Origin: Henriciella sp.
Lineage (GTDB): Bacteria; Pseudomonadota; Alphaproteobacteria; Caulobacterales; Hyphomonadaceae
Length of the DNA: 64,000 nt
Assembly: GCF_029937755.1 (NCBI RefSeq)
Contig: NZ_JAPYPG010000004.1
Span: forward strand, 1-64,000
Direction: 5' to 3'
Made by a program: the position numbers and the translations under genes
Notes under the pieces: generated by a model
Seen by the model: the letters and a program-made list of their open reading frames with translations, nothing else
What the model was told of the DNA's origin: nothing
Databases searched by the model: none
In this document: positions 35,117-42,127 of the stretch, piece after piece
Numbering within the stretch: the stretch's first letter is position 1
How the letters are laid out: each line of letters opens with the position of its first letter

Positions 35117-35600
35117 GCTTGTCCATGCCAGCGGCCAATCGGAGGGCTGGACTTTCGAGGATGAGGTGAGCCAGCGTGAGTGCATCAAACAGGATCATGG
35201 CGCGATCCTCTGATTCATAGAACCTTGGCTTCCGGGGGAGCCGATAGGCAATGTCAGGATAGATCTGCGCCAGGTGCGATGCCTGCTCGAACCGCGTTCG
35301 TCCCTCTCTGTCCATCGCCACGGACACGTCATGAACGCAGTGATGGGAGGCAACGAGCGCAAAGGTTTTCGTGATCTCTATTGCACGTTTGCCTTTTCGC
35401 GTCTCGGCTGGAAGCCGTTCCGTCACCACGACGTCCGGCTTCATCATCTTGATCCAGTTTTGAAAAACTTCGGACGCATCGTTCGGGCTCTTGAAGCCTT
35501 TGCGAGACAGGTCGAATTGCACGAGTTCGTGGCCGACGAAGAACACGTATCCGATCCTGCCCGTCGCGGCGCTCACTGCCAGAAGCCTAAGCCCCGTCAT
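35088..35600 (-). CDS. RuvC/RNase H-fold-like protein
   Basis: The 170-aa product looks like a small RNase H-fold enzyme. LRLLAVSAATGRIGYVFF is a first strand with hairpin, PDVVVTERLPAETRKGKR supplies the second acidic residue, and YESEDRAMILFDALTLAHL gives the C-terminal acidic helix. The first motif lacks the usual leading aspartate (AVSAATG), so activity is uncertain. Holliday junction resolvases have this order. It overlaps the XRE regulator gene upstream by 14 bp, and its end overlaps the convergent replication-relaxation gene by 29 bp. Confidence 0.6.
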   Translation of the reverse strand: MTGLRLLAVSAATGRIGYVFFVGHELVQFDLSRKGFKSPNDASEVFQNWIKMMKPDVVVTERLPAETRKGKRAIEITKTFALVASHHCVHDVSVAMDREGRTRFEQASHLAQIYPDIAYRLPRKPRFYESEDRAMILFDALTLAHLILESPALRLAAGMDKPTDDRDGEN

Positions 35601-35937
35601 GAGCGTTCTGCTTATCCTTTAGCAGGCGGCGCAGACGCTCCAGAGTGCGGTGACGATTAGTGGTTGCCGCGTTGATACGCTTGAGCTGTGGCAAGCTGTT
35701 GAGGCGCGGGCCAAGCGCTTCAGACAGGACGGTCAGCTCTTCGGCAAAATAGCTGTCGAAACGACGGTTCAGAATGATGGCTAAGGCGCACAGTTCATGC
35801 GCCGAGGGTGCCTTTTCACCCGTCTCCAGTTCGGAAATTCGCGACTGTTGTATTCCGAGGAGATGAGCGCAATCGGCTTGGGTGAGTCCGGCTCTGCGTC
35901 GTGCCAGGCGCAGGTCGAACGCAAATTGCGTGGTCAT
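35587..35937 (-). CDS. XRE-family transcriptional regulator
   Basis: The 116-aa protein has an N-terminal helix-turn-helix (LTQADCAHLLGIQQSRISEL and ETGEKAPS) and a basic helical tail. It is translated just before the RuvC-like gene, with 14 bp overlap. It may repress its own operon or the divergent region with the hairpins at 36071 and beyond. Confidence 0.83.
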   Translation of the reverse strand: MTTQFAFDLRLARRRAGLTQADCAHLLGIQQSRISELETGEKAPSAHELCALAIILNRRFDSYFAEELTVLSEALGPRLNSLPQLKRINAATTNRHRTLERLRRLLKDKQNAHDGA

Positions 35938-36070
35938 ATTTTGTGATTATTGGCTAATACGTTGAGAGTGTAGTCGGGCAACGAAAATGTCTCTAGACGG
36001 CCCCATATGGCGATTGACCATATCTGTTGTCGCGACATCAAAAAACCACCTGAGCGATATCCGCCAGCGC

Positions 36071-36091
36071 CGGAAGGGTGGAACCCTTCCG
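36071..36091. repeat. Perfect 9-bp hairpin in a 390-bp gene-free stretch
   Basis: CGGAAGGGT (36071-36079) pairs with ACCCTTCCG (36083-36091) around GGA. The stretch 35938-36327 has no convincing gene. This hairpin and the terminator at 36298 are the only structures I see in it. Confidence 0.5.
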
Positions 36092-36297
36092 AGGTGTCGC
36101 ATACCGCCCTGGTGGTGGTGTCAGAGTGGATGTCTCTATGGTGTCTTGAAGATCAGGATATCGAACAGTGAGATCAGGAGGCAAGACGTCCCGGTATGCC
36201 GGCCAATGCATGGAGACGCTTGAGCCCTAGATTTTAACGCGCTGCGCCCGATCGATGTCTTGACGGCGTCGTGACCGCATGGCGTGCTTTCTGAATC

Positions 36298-36325
36298 AAG
36301 CGGCCCTTCGTCTGAAGGGCCGCTT
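36298..36325 (-). terminator. Strong terminator hairpin of the DUF3768 gene
   Basis: AAGCGGCCCTTC and GAAGGGCCGCTT form a perfect 12-bp stem with a 4-base loop, two bases beyond the stop of the minus-strand DUF3768 gene. There is no long T-run on either side. Confidence 0.65.
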
Positions 36326-36327
36326 GC

Positions 36328-36672
36328 TCAATACTCATCCGCCAACATGATCGTCAGCGCCCGATGCGTTACCTCTGGGTCGGCCGGATCAGGTGATCCG
36401 GTCGTGATTGATCGATCATAATAATCAATCTTGAAGAAGACCCGCTGGCCCTCGACATCGAGTGCGCCGAAATCGTGCTCATTCCACGGATCATTGTCCG
36501 CATCGAAAGCTTCGAAGTCGCGCACTGCGATGAGGATCTTTATGACACTCAGTTCGCCAAGCGCTTGTATGCCACTGGTAAGCGCAATTGAGCCGCGGCC
36601 TTCGCCGTGAACCCGAAATTGGTCATTGAGCGCGCGTATGCGGGCGGTGTGATTTTGATCGGTTGTAGACAT
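36328..36672 (-). CDS. DUF3768 protein
   Basis: This 114-aa protein matches the DUF3768 pattern: ALNDQFRVHG at the start, ALTSGIQALG, DNDPWNEHDFGAL, FFKIDYYDRS and a terminal ALTIMLADEY. The family is confined largely to alphaproteobacterial plasmids and integrative elements, and its function is unknown. It is a single gene with a strong hairpin directly after its stop. Confidence 0.88.
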   Translation of the reverse strand: MSTTDQNHTARIRALNDQFRVHGEGRGSIALTSGIQALGELSVIKILIAVRDFEAFDADNDPWNEHDFGALDVEGQRVFFKIDYYDRSITTGSPDPADPEVTHRALTIMLADEY

Positions 36673-36689
36673 CCTGACTCCTCTTCGCC

Positions 36690-36833
36690 GGGTGCCGCCG
36701 AAACCGTTTCAGCAGCACCCTGCGAAGGTGGAGAAGCAGGGAAGGAACAGATCCACCTTAAGAATAAAATGCCTGAAAGAGCCGCCAATACGGCCCGATA
36801 TCGGTATTTCGGATATTGGCGATAGCGGGCCGT
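36690..36833. promoter_or_regulatory. Cluster of large imperfect palindromes before the second ATPase gene
   Basis: A 31-bp palindrome centred at 36705 has arms 36690-36704 and 36706-36720 matching at 13 of 15 pairs. A second dyad pairs 36790-36802 with 36821-36833 (12 of 13). Both lie between divergent DUF3768 and the VirD4-like gene at 36874. Operators or a transfer origin are possible. Confidence 0.5.
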
Positions 36834-36873
36834 CTGGCGAAAATTCCCTGCGCATAGGAGAGTAAGCTCACCT

Positions 36874-38031
36874 ATGAAGCCAGAGAGTTTCTCAAGTCTG
36901 GGTGTAGCGCATCGGCGCTATAGCGATCTGCCGTTCGGAATTCGCCAAGCCGATCGTCTTTTCCATACCTACGTGATCGGACAGACGGGAACCGGGAAAT
37001 CCACACTGCTCGCCAATCTCGCTTTGCAGGATGCCAAGGCAGGCCGGGGCTTCTGCCTGATCGAGCCCCATGGCGATTTGGCGAGTGATCTTTCAAATCG
37101 CACCGGCTTCGATCAAATCTACTGGGACGTGGCCGACGCGACATCACCGTTCGGATACAATCCGCTCGCGCGCGTCTCTGAGCCTCTTCGCCCCCTCGTC
37201 GCTTCCGGCCTGATCGAGACGCTGAAGCGGCAATGGGCTGACGCCTGGGGTGCTCGGATGGAGCATCTCCTGCGCTACGCGCTTCTGGCCTTGCTTGCGA
37301 TGCCGAAAGCCGATCTACGCGATGTCCTGCAGCTCTTCATCGACAAAAGCTTCCGCAATCAGGTGATCACCCGCGTCGAAGACCCGCAAGTCTTGCAATT
37401 CTGGAAGCAGGAGTTTCCGGCTATGAACTACAAGACGGCGATCGACGGGGTCGCGCCGATCGCAAACAAGCTTGGAGCCTTTCTGGCCCATCCGGTCGTG
37501 CGGCAGGCTCTGTGCGAGCCAGAGACACCGTTACGCTTCCGCCGGCTCATGGACGATCAGAGTCAGGTCATCATCAACCTTTCCAAGGGCCGTCTCGGCG
37601 CAGATACCGCAAATGTCGTGGGCGGTTTGGTCGTCTCCAGTCTCCTGCATGCCGCATTCTCACGGTACGATCAGCCCGCTGAATCCAGAACGCCATTCTT
37701 CCTTTATATCGACGAGTTTCACGCCTTCTCGACATCGGCTTTGACCAGCATGCTCGCGGAGGTCCGAAAATATGGATTGGGTCTGGTATTGGCCCATCAG
37801 CATATTGGCCAGGTGGATGATGAGCTGTTTGAAGCGATTGTCGGAAACGTAGGGACGCAGATTATCTTCCGGGTCGGGGCGAGGGATGCGAGCCTTCTGG
37901 TGCGTCAATTCGAAGATCTTGAAGCGCGGGATCTAATGAACCTCCCGAACCACGAGGTCTACATGAAGCTCATGGTAGATGGTGTTCGGTCCAAAGGCTT
38001 CAGCGCCACGATGAGTCCGCCGTTGCGATAG
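36874..38031 (+). CDS. Second VirD4/TraM-recognition ATPase (385 aa)
   Basis: Walker A GQTGTGKST lies at about residues 35-43, Walker B-like FCLIEPHGDLA follows, and a late acidic box FFLYIDEFHAF precedes VLAHQHIGQVDDELFEAIVGN and the TraM-recognition-like end. It lacks membrane segments and most of the all-alpha domain. It is shorter than the 702-aa homologue at 32049 and only distantly similar, so the two may work together or on different substrates. It is followed within 60 bp by a 48-aa gene and the serine recombinase. Confidence 0.82.
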   Translation: MKPESFSSLGVAHRRYSDLPFGIRQADRLFHTYVIGQTGTGKSTLLANLALQDAKAGRGFCLIEPHGDLASDLSNRTGFDQIYWDVADATSPFGYNPLARVSEPLRPLVASGLIETLKRQWADAWGARMEHLLRYALLALLAMPKADLRDVLQLFIDKSFRNQVITRVEDPQVLQFWKQEFPAMNYKTAIDGVAPIANKLGAFLAHPVVRQALCEPETPLRFRRLMDDQSQVIINLSKGRLGADTANVVGGLVVSSLLHAAFSRYDQPAESRTPFFLYIDEFHAFSTSALTSMLAEVRKYGLGLVLAHQHIGQVDDELFEAIVGNVGTQIIFRVGARDASLLVRQFEDLEARDLMNLPNHEVYMKLMVDGVRSKGFSATMSPPLR

Positions 38032-38084
38032 ACGGCGATGTCGGGCCGTCTAGCTTGGAATTACGCTTCGCCTAAAATGATCAC

Positions 38085-38231
38085 ATGACCGATGAGCAAC
38101 TAGAAAAATACTTCGAAATCTGCCGTCGCGTATATGAGCAGAAGCTCCAGGACGGGACATGGCCGTGGGCAACAGATTCGCCAAAATCTGGAGATTTGGT
38201 AGAGTCGGAAGATACCACTGACGGCGTATGA
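38085..38231 (+). CDS. Small 48-aa protein coupled to the serine recombinase
   Basis: An ATG at 38085 opens a 48-codon frame ending in GTATGA, whose stop overlaps the recombinase start by ATGA (38228-38231). The product is acidic with DGTWPWATDSP and an N-terminal helix EQLEKYFEICRRVYEQ. The coupling and the compact coding pattern argue that it is a real gene. Its function is unknown. It might assist the recombinase, as small directionality factors do, but that is inference. Confidence 0.65.
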   Translation: MTDEQLEKYFEICRRVYEQKLQDGTWPWATDSPKSGDLVESEDTTDGV

Positions 38232-39727
38232 AAACCTGTTTCGGCTATGTCAGAGTGTCGACCGTCAAGCAGGGCGATGGCGTGTCGCTAGAGGCGCAGA
38301 AAGAAGCGATCCTGGGCTTTGCGAGTCGCAACAATATCACCGTGTCGCGATGGTTCGATGAAAAGGTGACGGCGGCCAAGCGGGGACGACCGGTTTTCAA
38401 TCGAATGGTGTCAGAACTGAAGCGTCACAAAGCTGATGGCGTGATCTTTCACAAGATCGACAGGTCTGCTCGAAACTTTGCAGACTGGGCCAGAATTGGC
38501 GATCTGGCCGAGGCAGGGATCGATATTCATTTCGCGACCGAGAGCCTCGACTTCCGATCAAGAGGAGGCCGCCTGACGGCTGACATACAGGCCGTCATCG
38601 CGGCGGACTATATTCGCAATCTCCGAGAAGAAACGATCAAGGGAATCGAAGGACGCCTCAAACAAGGGCTTTATCCGTTCAAGGCGCCGATCGGATATCT
38701 CGACAATGGGCGCGGTCGCCCGAAAACCATCGATCCCGTAAAGGGGCATCTGGTTCGTCAGCTCTTCGAGCTTTATGCGAGTGGCCAGTATTCGCTCTAC
38801 TCACTCACCGATGAAGCGGCTCGCATCGGGCTTCGCAATAATTGGGGAAGACCGCTCGCAAAGACCGGCATCGAGAAGATCCTGAGAAATCCCTTCTATG
38901 TCGGCTTGATGACCGTGCCTTCGAGCGGGCGAACCTATAAAGGCGTGCACGAGCCGCTCGTTTCCGTCTCTCTTTTTGATGACGTTACGGCCGTTCGTGA
39001 GGGGCGAGACAACAAGAAATCCACCAAACACAATCACGTCTTTCGGGGCCTGTTTCGCTGCGCGCTTTGCGATGGCGCAATGATCCCAGAGAGACAGAAG
39101 GGAAAGGTCTATTATCGCTGCCATGAGCGAAACTGCGCGACAAAGACGATCCGCGAAGACCGCCTGGAAGCTGAGCTAGTTCAGTCGCTTAAGCGCGTGA
39201 AGCTTAGCGAAACGGAGGCCGACAAACTCAAGGCGTTATTTCAGGATTGGCTGGATCGAAAACGAGTGGAGGACGACACCGACCGTGCCGAGTTCGAGTT
39301 GATGAAGATCCAGGAGCGTCTGTCCCGTTTAACGGACATGCTGATCGACGGCGTGATCGATGAGGAGGCGTTTCAGAAAAAGCGCGCAGCGATCATGTTG
39401 GATGAACAGCGTTGGCAGGAGATAGCAGCTCGCAAGGCCGATAATGACCGAAATATCGCCGTGCTCGATAAATTCCTCGAACGCGCAAAAAGCCTTGTTT
39501 CGCTTTATCAAATGGCTGATCCGGCCATGAAGCGCGAACTTGCGGTTTTTGCCACCTCGAACCGCGCGGTGTCGCCAGGAACCGTCGAGATAGAGCCCTC
39601 AATTGAGTTTGCTGGCGCGCGCAAAGCGCTCGAAACGCAAGATGTGACCTTTATAGACCCACTTCTCGAACTCAGGCCAATGAAAAGGCGCCTAACGAAA
39701 GCTGATGGCCAGCAAGAGGCGGCGTAG
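38228..39727 (+). CDS. Large serine recombinase
   Basis: The 499-aa protein opens with FGYVRVSTVKQGDG, where S11 is the probable nucleophile and R9 a partner, and continues with the resolvase fold (KIDRSARNFADWARI). A recombinase domain follows (GYLDNGRGRPKTID, IGLRNNWGRPLAKTGIEKIL), then a zinc ribbon with CALCD and CHERNC, and a coiled-coil tail. The length is that of a large serine integrase or transposase-like recombinase. It is convergent with the CD-NTase gene. The 48-aa coupled gene precedes it. Confidence 0.92.
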   Translation: MKTCFGYVRVSTVKQGDGVSLEAQKEAILGFASRNNITVSRWFDEKVTAAKRGRPVFNRMVSELKRHKADGVIFHKIDRSARNFADWARIGDLAEAGIDIHFATESLDFRSRGGRLTADIQAVIAADYIRNLREETIKGIEGRLKQGLYPFKAPIGYLDNGRGRPKTIDPVKGHLVRQLFELYASGQYSLYSLTDEAARIGLRNNWGRPLAKTGIEKILRNPFYVGLMTVPSSGRTYKGVHEPLVSVSLFDDVTAVREGRDNKKSTKHNHVFRGLFRCALCDGAMIPERQKGKVYYRCHERNCATKTIREDRLEAELVQSLKRVKLSETEADKLKALFQDWLDRKRVEDDTDRAEFELMKIQERLSRLTDMLIDGVIDEEAFQKKRAAIMLDEQRWQEIAARKADNDRNIAVLDKFLERAKSLVSLYQMADPAMKRELAVFATSNRAVSPGTVEIEPSIEFAGARKALETQDVTFIDPLLELRPMKRRLTKADGQQEAA

Positions 39728-39739
39728 GAGATCTTTGCA

Positions 39740-41059
39740 TTACAGTCCTCCCAGTCTGACATACTGCCGGGCTCTAGCTATGCAGACGTTATTCCTAATT
39801 GCGTAGCATTCGACATAGTGTTCACCGATGTATTTGCTATTTTCGGGATCATTTCGCGTTGAGTGATCGGTGATCTCACCACGGGGATCACGGCAATCAT
39901 CATCGTTTTTCACCTTCCACTTATACAGCTGAGCCCCAGGAACATCTTCTCGATGTCTGAAGCTGATTTTTCGATCCACAGAGATCCGTCCAATGACGTC
40001 CAGTAAGAAGCCGCGAAAGCCACCGGTTCGAGGTAGAACTTCCGCTCTTATGCGAAGGTTCTCTTCAGTAAGGACTGGAATTCCGAGATCGAACAAAAAC
40101 TTCTCAGACACGGGTCTCTCATACAGTTCGCCGCTAAATATACTCTCAATCGGAGTCGAAGGAGCAATTTCTTCAAGACTTTTGAGAACGTAGTCCTTCG
40201 CGTGAGAAATTTTCCGCCGTTCAGAGTGGGAAAGATCAGCGATGTATTGGTCGATGAATATGCTGGGATCGGCTCGATCAGGAATTCGAGGATCACGAAC
40301 GTAATCTTCAATGGTGCGAAAAAATTCGAAGATGATGTCGAAAAGGGATAGTCCTCTGTTTGCTGAAAGGATTCTCGTTACGATCTGCTCTAGATGGAAT
40401 GACTTTAATGGGAAATTATCGTCATTCAGTTTTTGGTTTTGTTTCCATCGTTTGACGATTTTTGCGGCTTTCCGAAAATCATCGTTATCGTCGTTCAATC
40501 TCTGAGCGGCGGATATGTATCCTCTCGGGTCTGAGCGGATCCAATAACTACTCGGATCGCCGAAATCATCTTTGTTGGCACCGCCGGGAATATAGCGACG
40601 CTCTCTACGGGGGTGCTTTGCTGTTTCGGGGACAACGTACATCGGATCGCCGAACTCGTTTTGTCCAGTAGAGAAGGCTGGCACGACATCTATAGAAAAC
40701 ACATCTTCACCATCGTCAGTGAAGCTAATTGTTACCGAGTGTGCCTGGAGCGATATCGATATCGTGAAGTCAGTGGGGTTCTCAAAGTTGTCGGTTAGTA
40801 GATCTTTGAGATCGTCTAGCACCTCGAAGGGAGAAACGGCGCCTTGCCAGGCACCGATGATGTGCAGCACATCTAGGTCATGTACTGGTGTAATGGCAGT
40901 GAATCTCGGGAAGGAGCCGATCTGGAGACAGTTACCTTCACCCAGAGCCGCCTTAATTGATGCGTATAGATTTGTGACAAGGTCACGCTCATTTTGACGT
41001 GGAGTCAGATTCGATCGCGCATAATCTCTTAGAGCTGAATTGATCTCATCCTTTGTCAT
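39740..41059 (-). CDS. CD-NTase with AGS-C sensor domain (CBASS-like)
   Basis: The 439-aa protein has the nucleotidyltransferase motif GSFPRFTAI at 48-56, with D61 and D63 (HDLDVL) and a third acid D124 (FSIDVVPAF), the layout of cGAS/DncV-like enzymes. The C-terminal region resembles the AGS-C sensor domain: LYKWKVKN, then DPRGEITDH and GEHYVECYAIRNNVCIARAR. Such enzymes make cyclic nucleotides upon infection, which switch on an effector. It starts 14 bp inside the end of the membrane-effector gene upstream. The product nucleotide cannot be predicted. The gene is AT-rich compared with the core of the element. Confidence 0.85.
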   Translation of the reverse strand: MTKDEINSALRDYARSNLTPRQNERDLVTNLYASIKAALGEGNCLQIGSFPRFTAITPVHDLDVLHIIGAWQGAVSPFEVLDDLKDLLTDNFENPTDFTISISLQAHSVTISFTDDGEDVFSIDVVPAFSTGQNEFGDPMYVVPETAKHPRRERRYIPGGANKDDFGDPSSYWIRSDPRGYISAAQRLNDDNDDFRKAAKIVKRWKQNQKLNDDNFPLKSFHLEQIVTRILSANRGLSLFDIIFEFFRTIEDYVRDPRIPDRADPSIFIDQYIADLSHSERRKISHAKDYVLKSLEEIAPSTPIESIFSGELYERPVSEKFLFDLGIPVLTEENLRIRAEVLPRTGGFRGFLLDVIGRISVDRKISFRHREDVPGAQLYKWKVKNDDDCRDPRGEITDHSTRNDPENSKYIGEHYVECYAIRNNVCIARARQYVRLGGL

Positions 41060-41552
41060 ATTGGATCGTCATCATTGAAGTAAGGACGTCGTTCATTAGA
41101 CGTCCTCGGAAGTTGCAGAGGGTGATATGCTTTCGTCTTTCCAGCTCATTCAGAAATTCGCCTGGGATAGCTCCGTCACGGTGAGGAGCATAAATTATTA
41201 AAGCGGCATGCTCGCTGCGATTGCGGACAATTTCGTCTATGTATCCCTGAGCGTCTCTCCAGTAGACAAGAACAACATTTGCCTTGCGGGCATTTTCGAC
41301 GTCATTTTCTCCTGCGATCTCAATTCTCTTGCGATTGAACAAACGGGAATCGTTTATCAGCCTCTGGAGCTCGGAAGCCATGTCATTATCAGCAAAAATA
41401 ATGATCCGTTTTTGCCACAAACTGTATCCGAGCCGAATCAATACGGGTATCAGGCCTCGAATTGTTGCGTATATCGCATAAAAGATAACAACTAGGGAAA
41501 CGATCGTGACCGCCGTGCTCACAATCGTCCAAGTCGTTTCAAGATGTTGCAT
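41046..41552 (-). CDS. Membrane protein with Rossmann-like domain, candidate CBASS effector
   Basis: The 168-aa protein has an N-terminal membrane segment at about residues 10-35 (SLVVIFYAIYATI) and possibly a second short one. A cytosolic domain with alternating strands and helices follows: RIIIFADNDMASEL, ANVVLVYWRDAQGYID and ALIIYAP, ending with LCNFRGRLMNDVLTSMM. The fold resembles a receiver, TIR or STING-like Rossmannoid, but I do not recognise a named family. It shares 14 bp with the CD-NTase gene, so it is very likely the partner effector acting at the membrane. Confidence 0.75.
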   Translation of the reverse strand: MQHLETTWTIVSTAVTIVSLVVIFYAIYATIRGLIPVLIRLGYSLWQKRIIIFADNDMASELQRLINDSRLFNRKRIEIAGENDVENARKANVVLVYWRDAQGYIDEIVRNRSEHAALIIYAPHRDGAIPGEFLNELERRKHITLCNFRGRLMNDVLTSMMTIQYDKG

Positions 41553-41707
41553 AGCGGTATTTTAACATCCCAATAGCCTTGTCGCCGAAACTTAGTCATG
41601 GTGTAATTTCAGAAACATATCAAGAACGCAGTGGGTCGCCTGTTACCATCTGGATTACTGGAATTCAGCTTTGGGAGTCAGCTAGTTCTCTTAACTACCC
41701 TCAAACT

Positions 41708-42019
41708 CTAGGGGTGAATTTCCATCTCGGGATTTTCATCCTGGGGGATAAGTCCCTTTATCTCGTCCCATATCGCCATCAGGCATTTTTGGCGTTGGTA
41801 ATCAGTTGTCTTGGGTTCAAATTTATACTCAATTGTTGTCCAGCCGTTGCATGACGCATGGAGTCTGCCGCCGCCTTCGCCACTCCCCCATCGGTTAAAG
41901 CTCACTTTCTGTGGTTCTGGGTCGAGTTCCGTCTGAACAAGTGCGTCGCGAAGTCTACGAGCACCTTCATAAGTGCGGGTCCAAATCCAAATAGAGCTCA
42001 TTTTCCTTTTGGCGGGCAA
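41708..42019 (-). CDS. Small unknown protein (103 aa)
   Basis: A TTG start at 42017-42019 is preceded by a strong GGAGGA, and ATG 42001 with AAAAGGAAA is an alternative. The product has MSSIWIWTRTYEGARRLRDAL and an aromatic, charged second half. I cannot assign it. It lies upstream of the CBASS-like pair on the same strand, with 155 bp between, and is divergent from the Gabija-like genes. It might belong to either. Confidence 0.5.
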   Translation of the reverse strand: MPAKRKMSSIWIWTRTYEGARRLRDALVQTELDPEPQKVSFNRWGSGEGGGRLHASCNGWTTIEYKFEPKTTDYQRQKCLMAIWDEIKGLIPQDENPEMEIHP

Positions 42020-42127
42020 TGCTACGGTCCTCCTTCTTTTCTAAAAGCACTGAATTCAGCTTACTACGTCGCAGTTTGCAAGTCGTCGCTGATGGCAATA
42101 ATCAACCGATAGTGGAATAATGGAATC

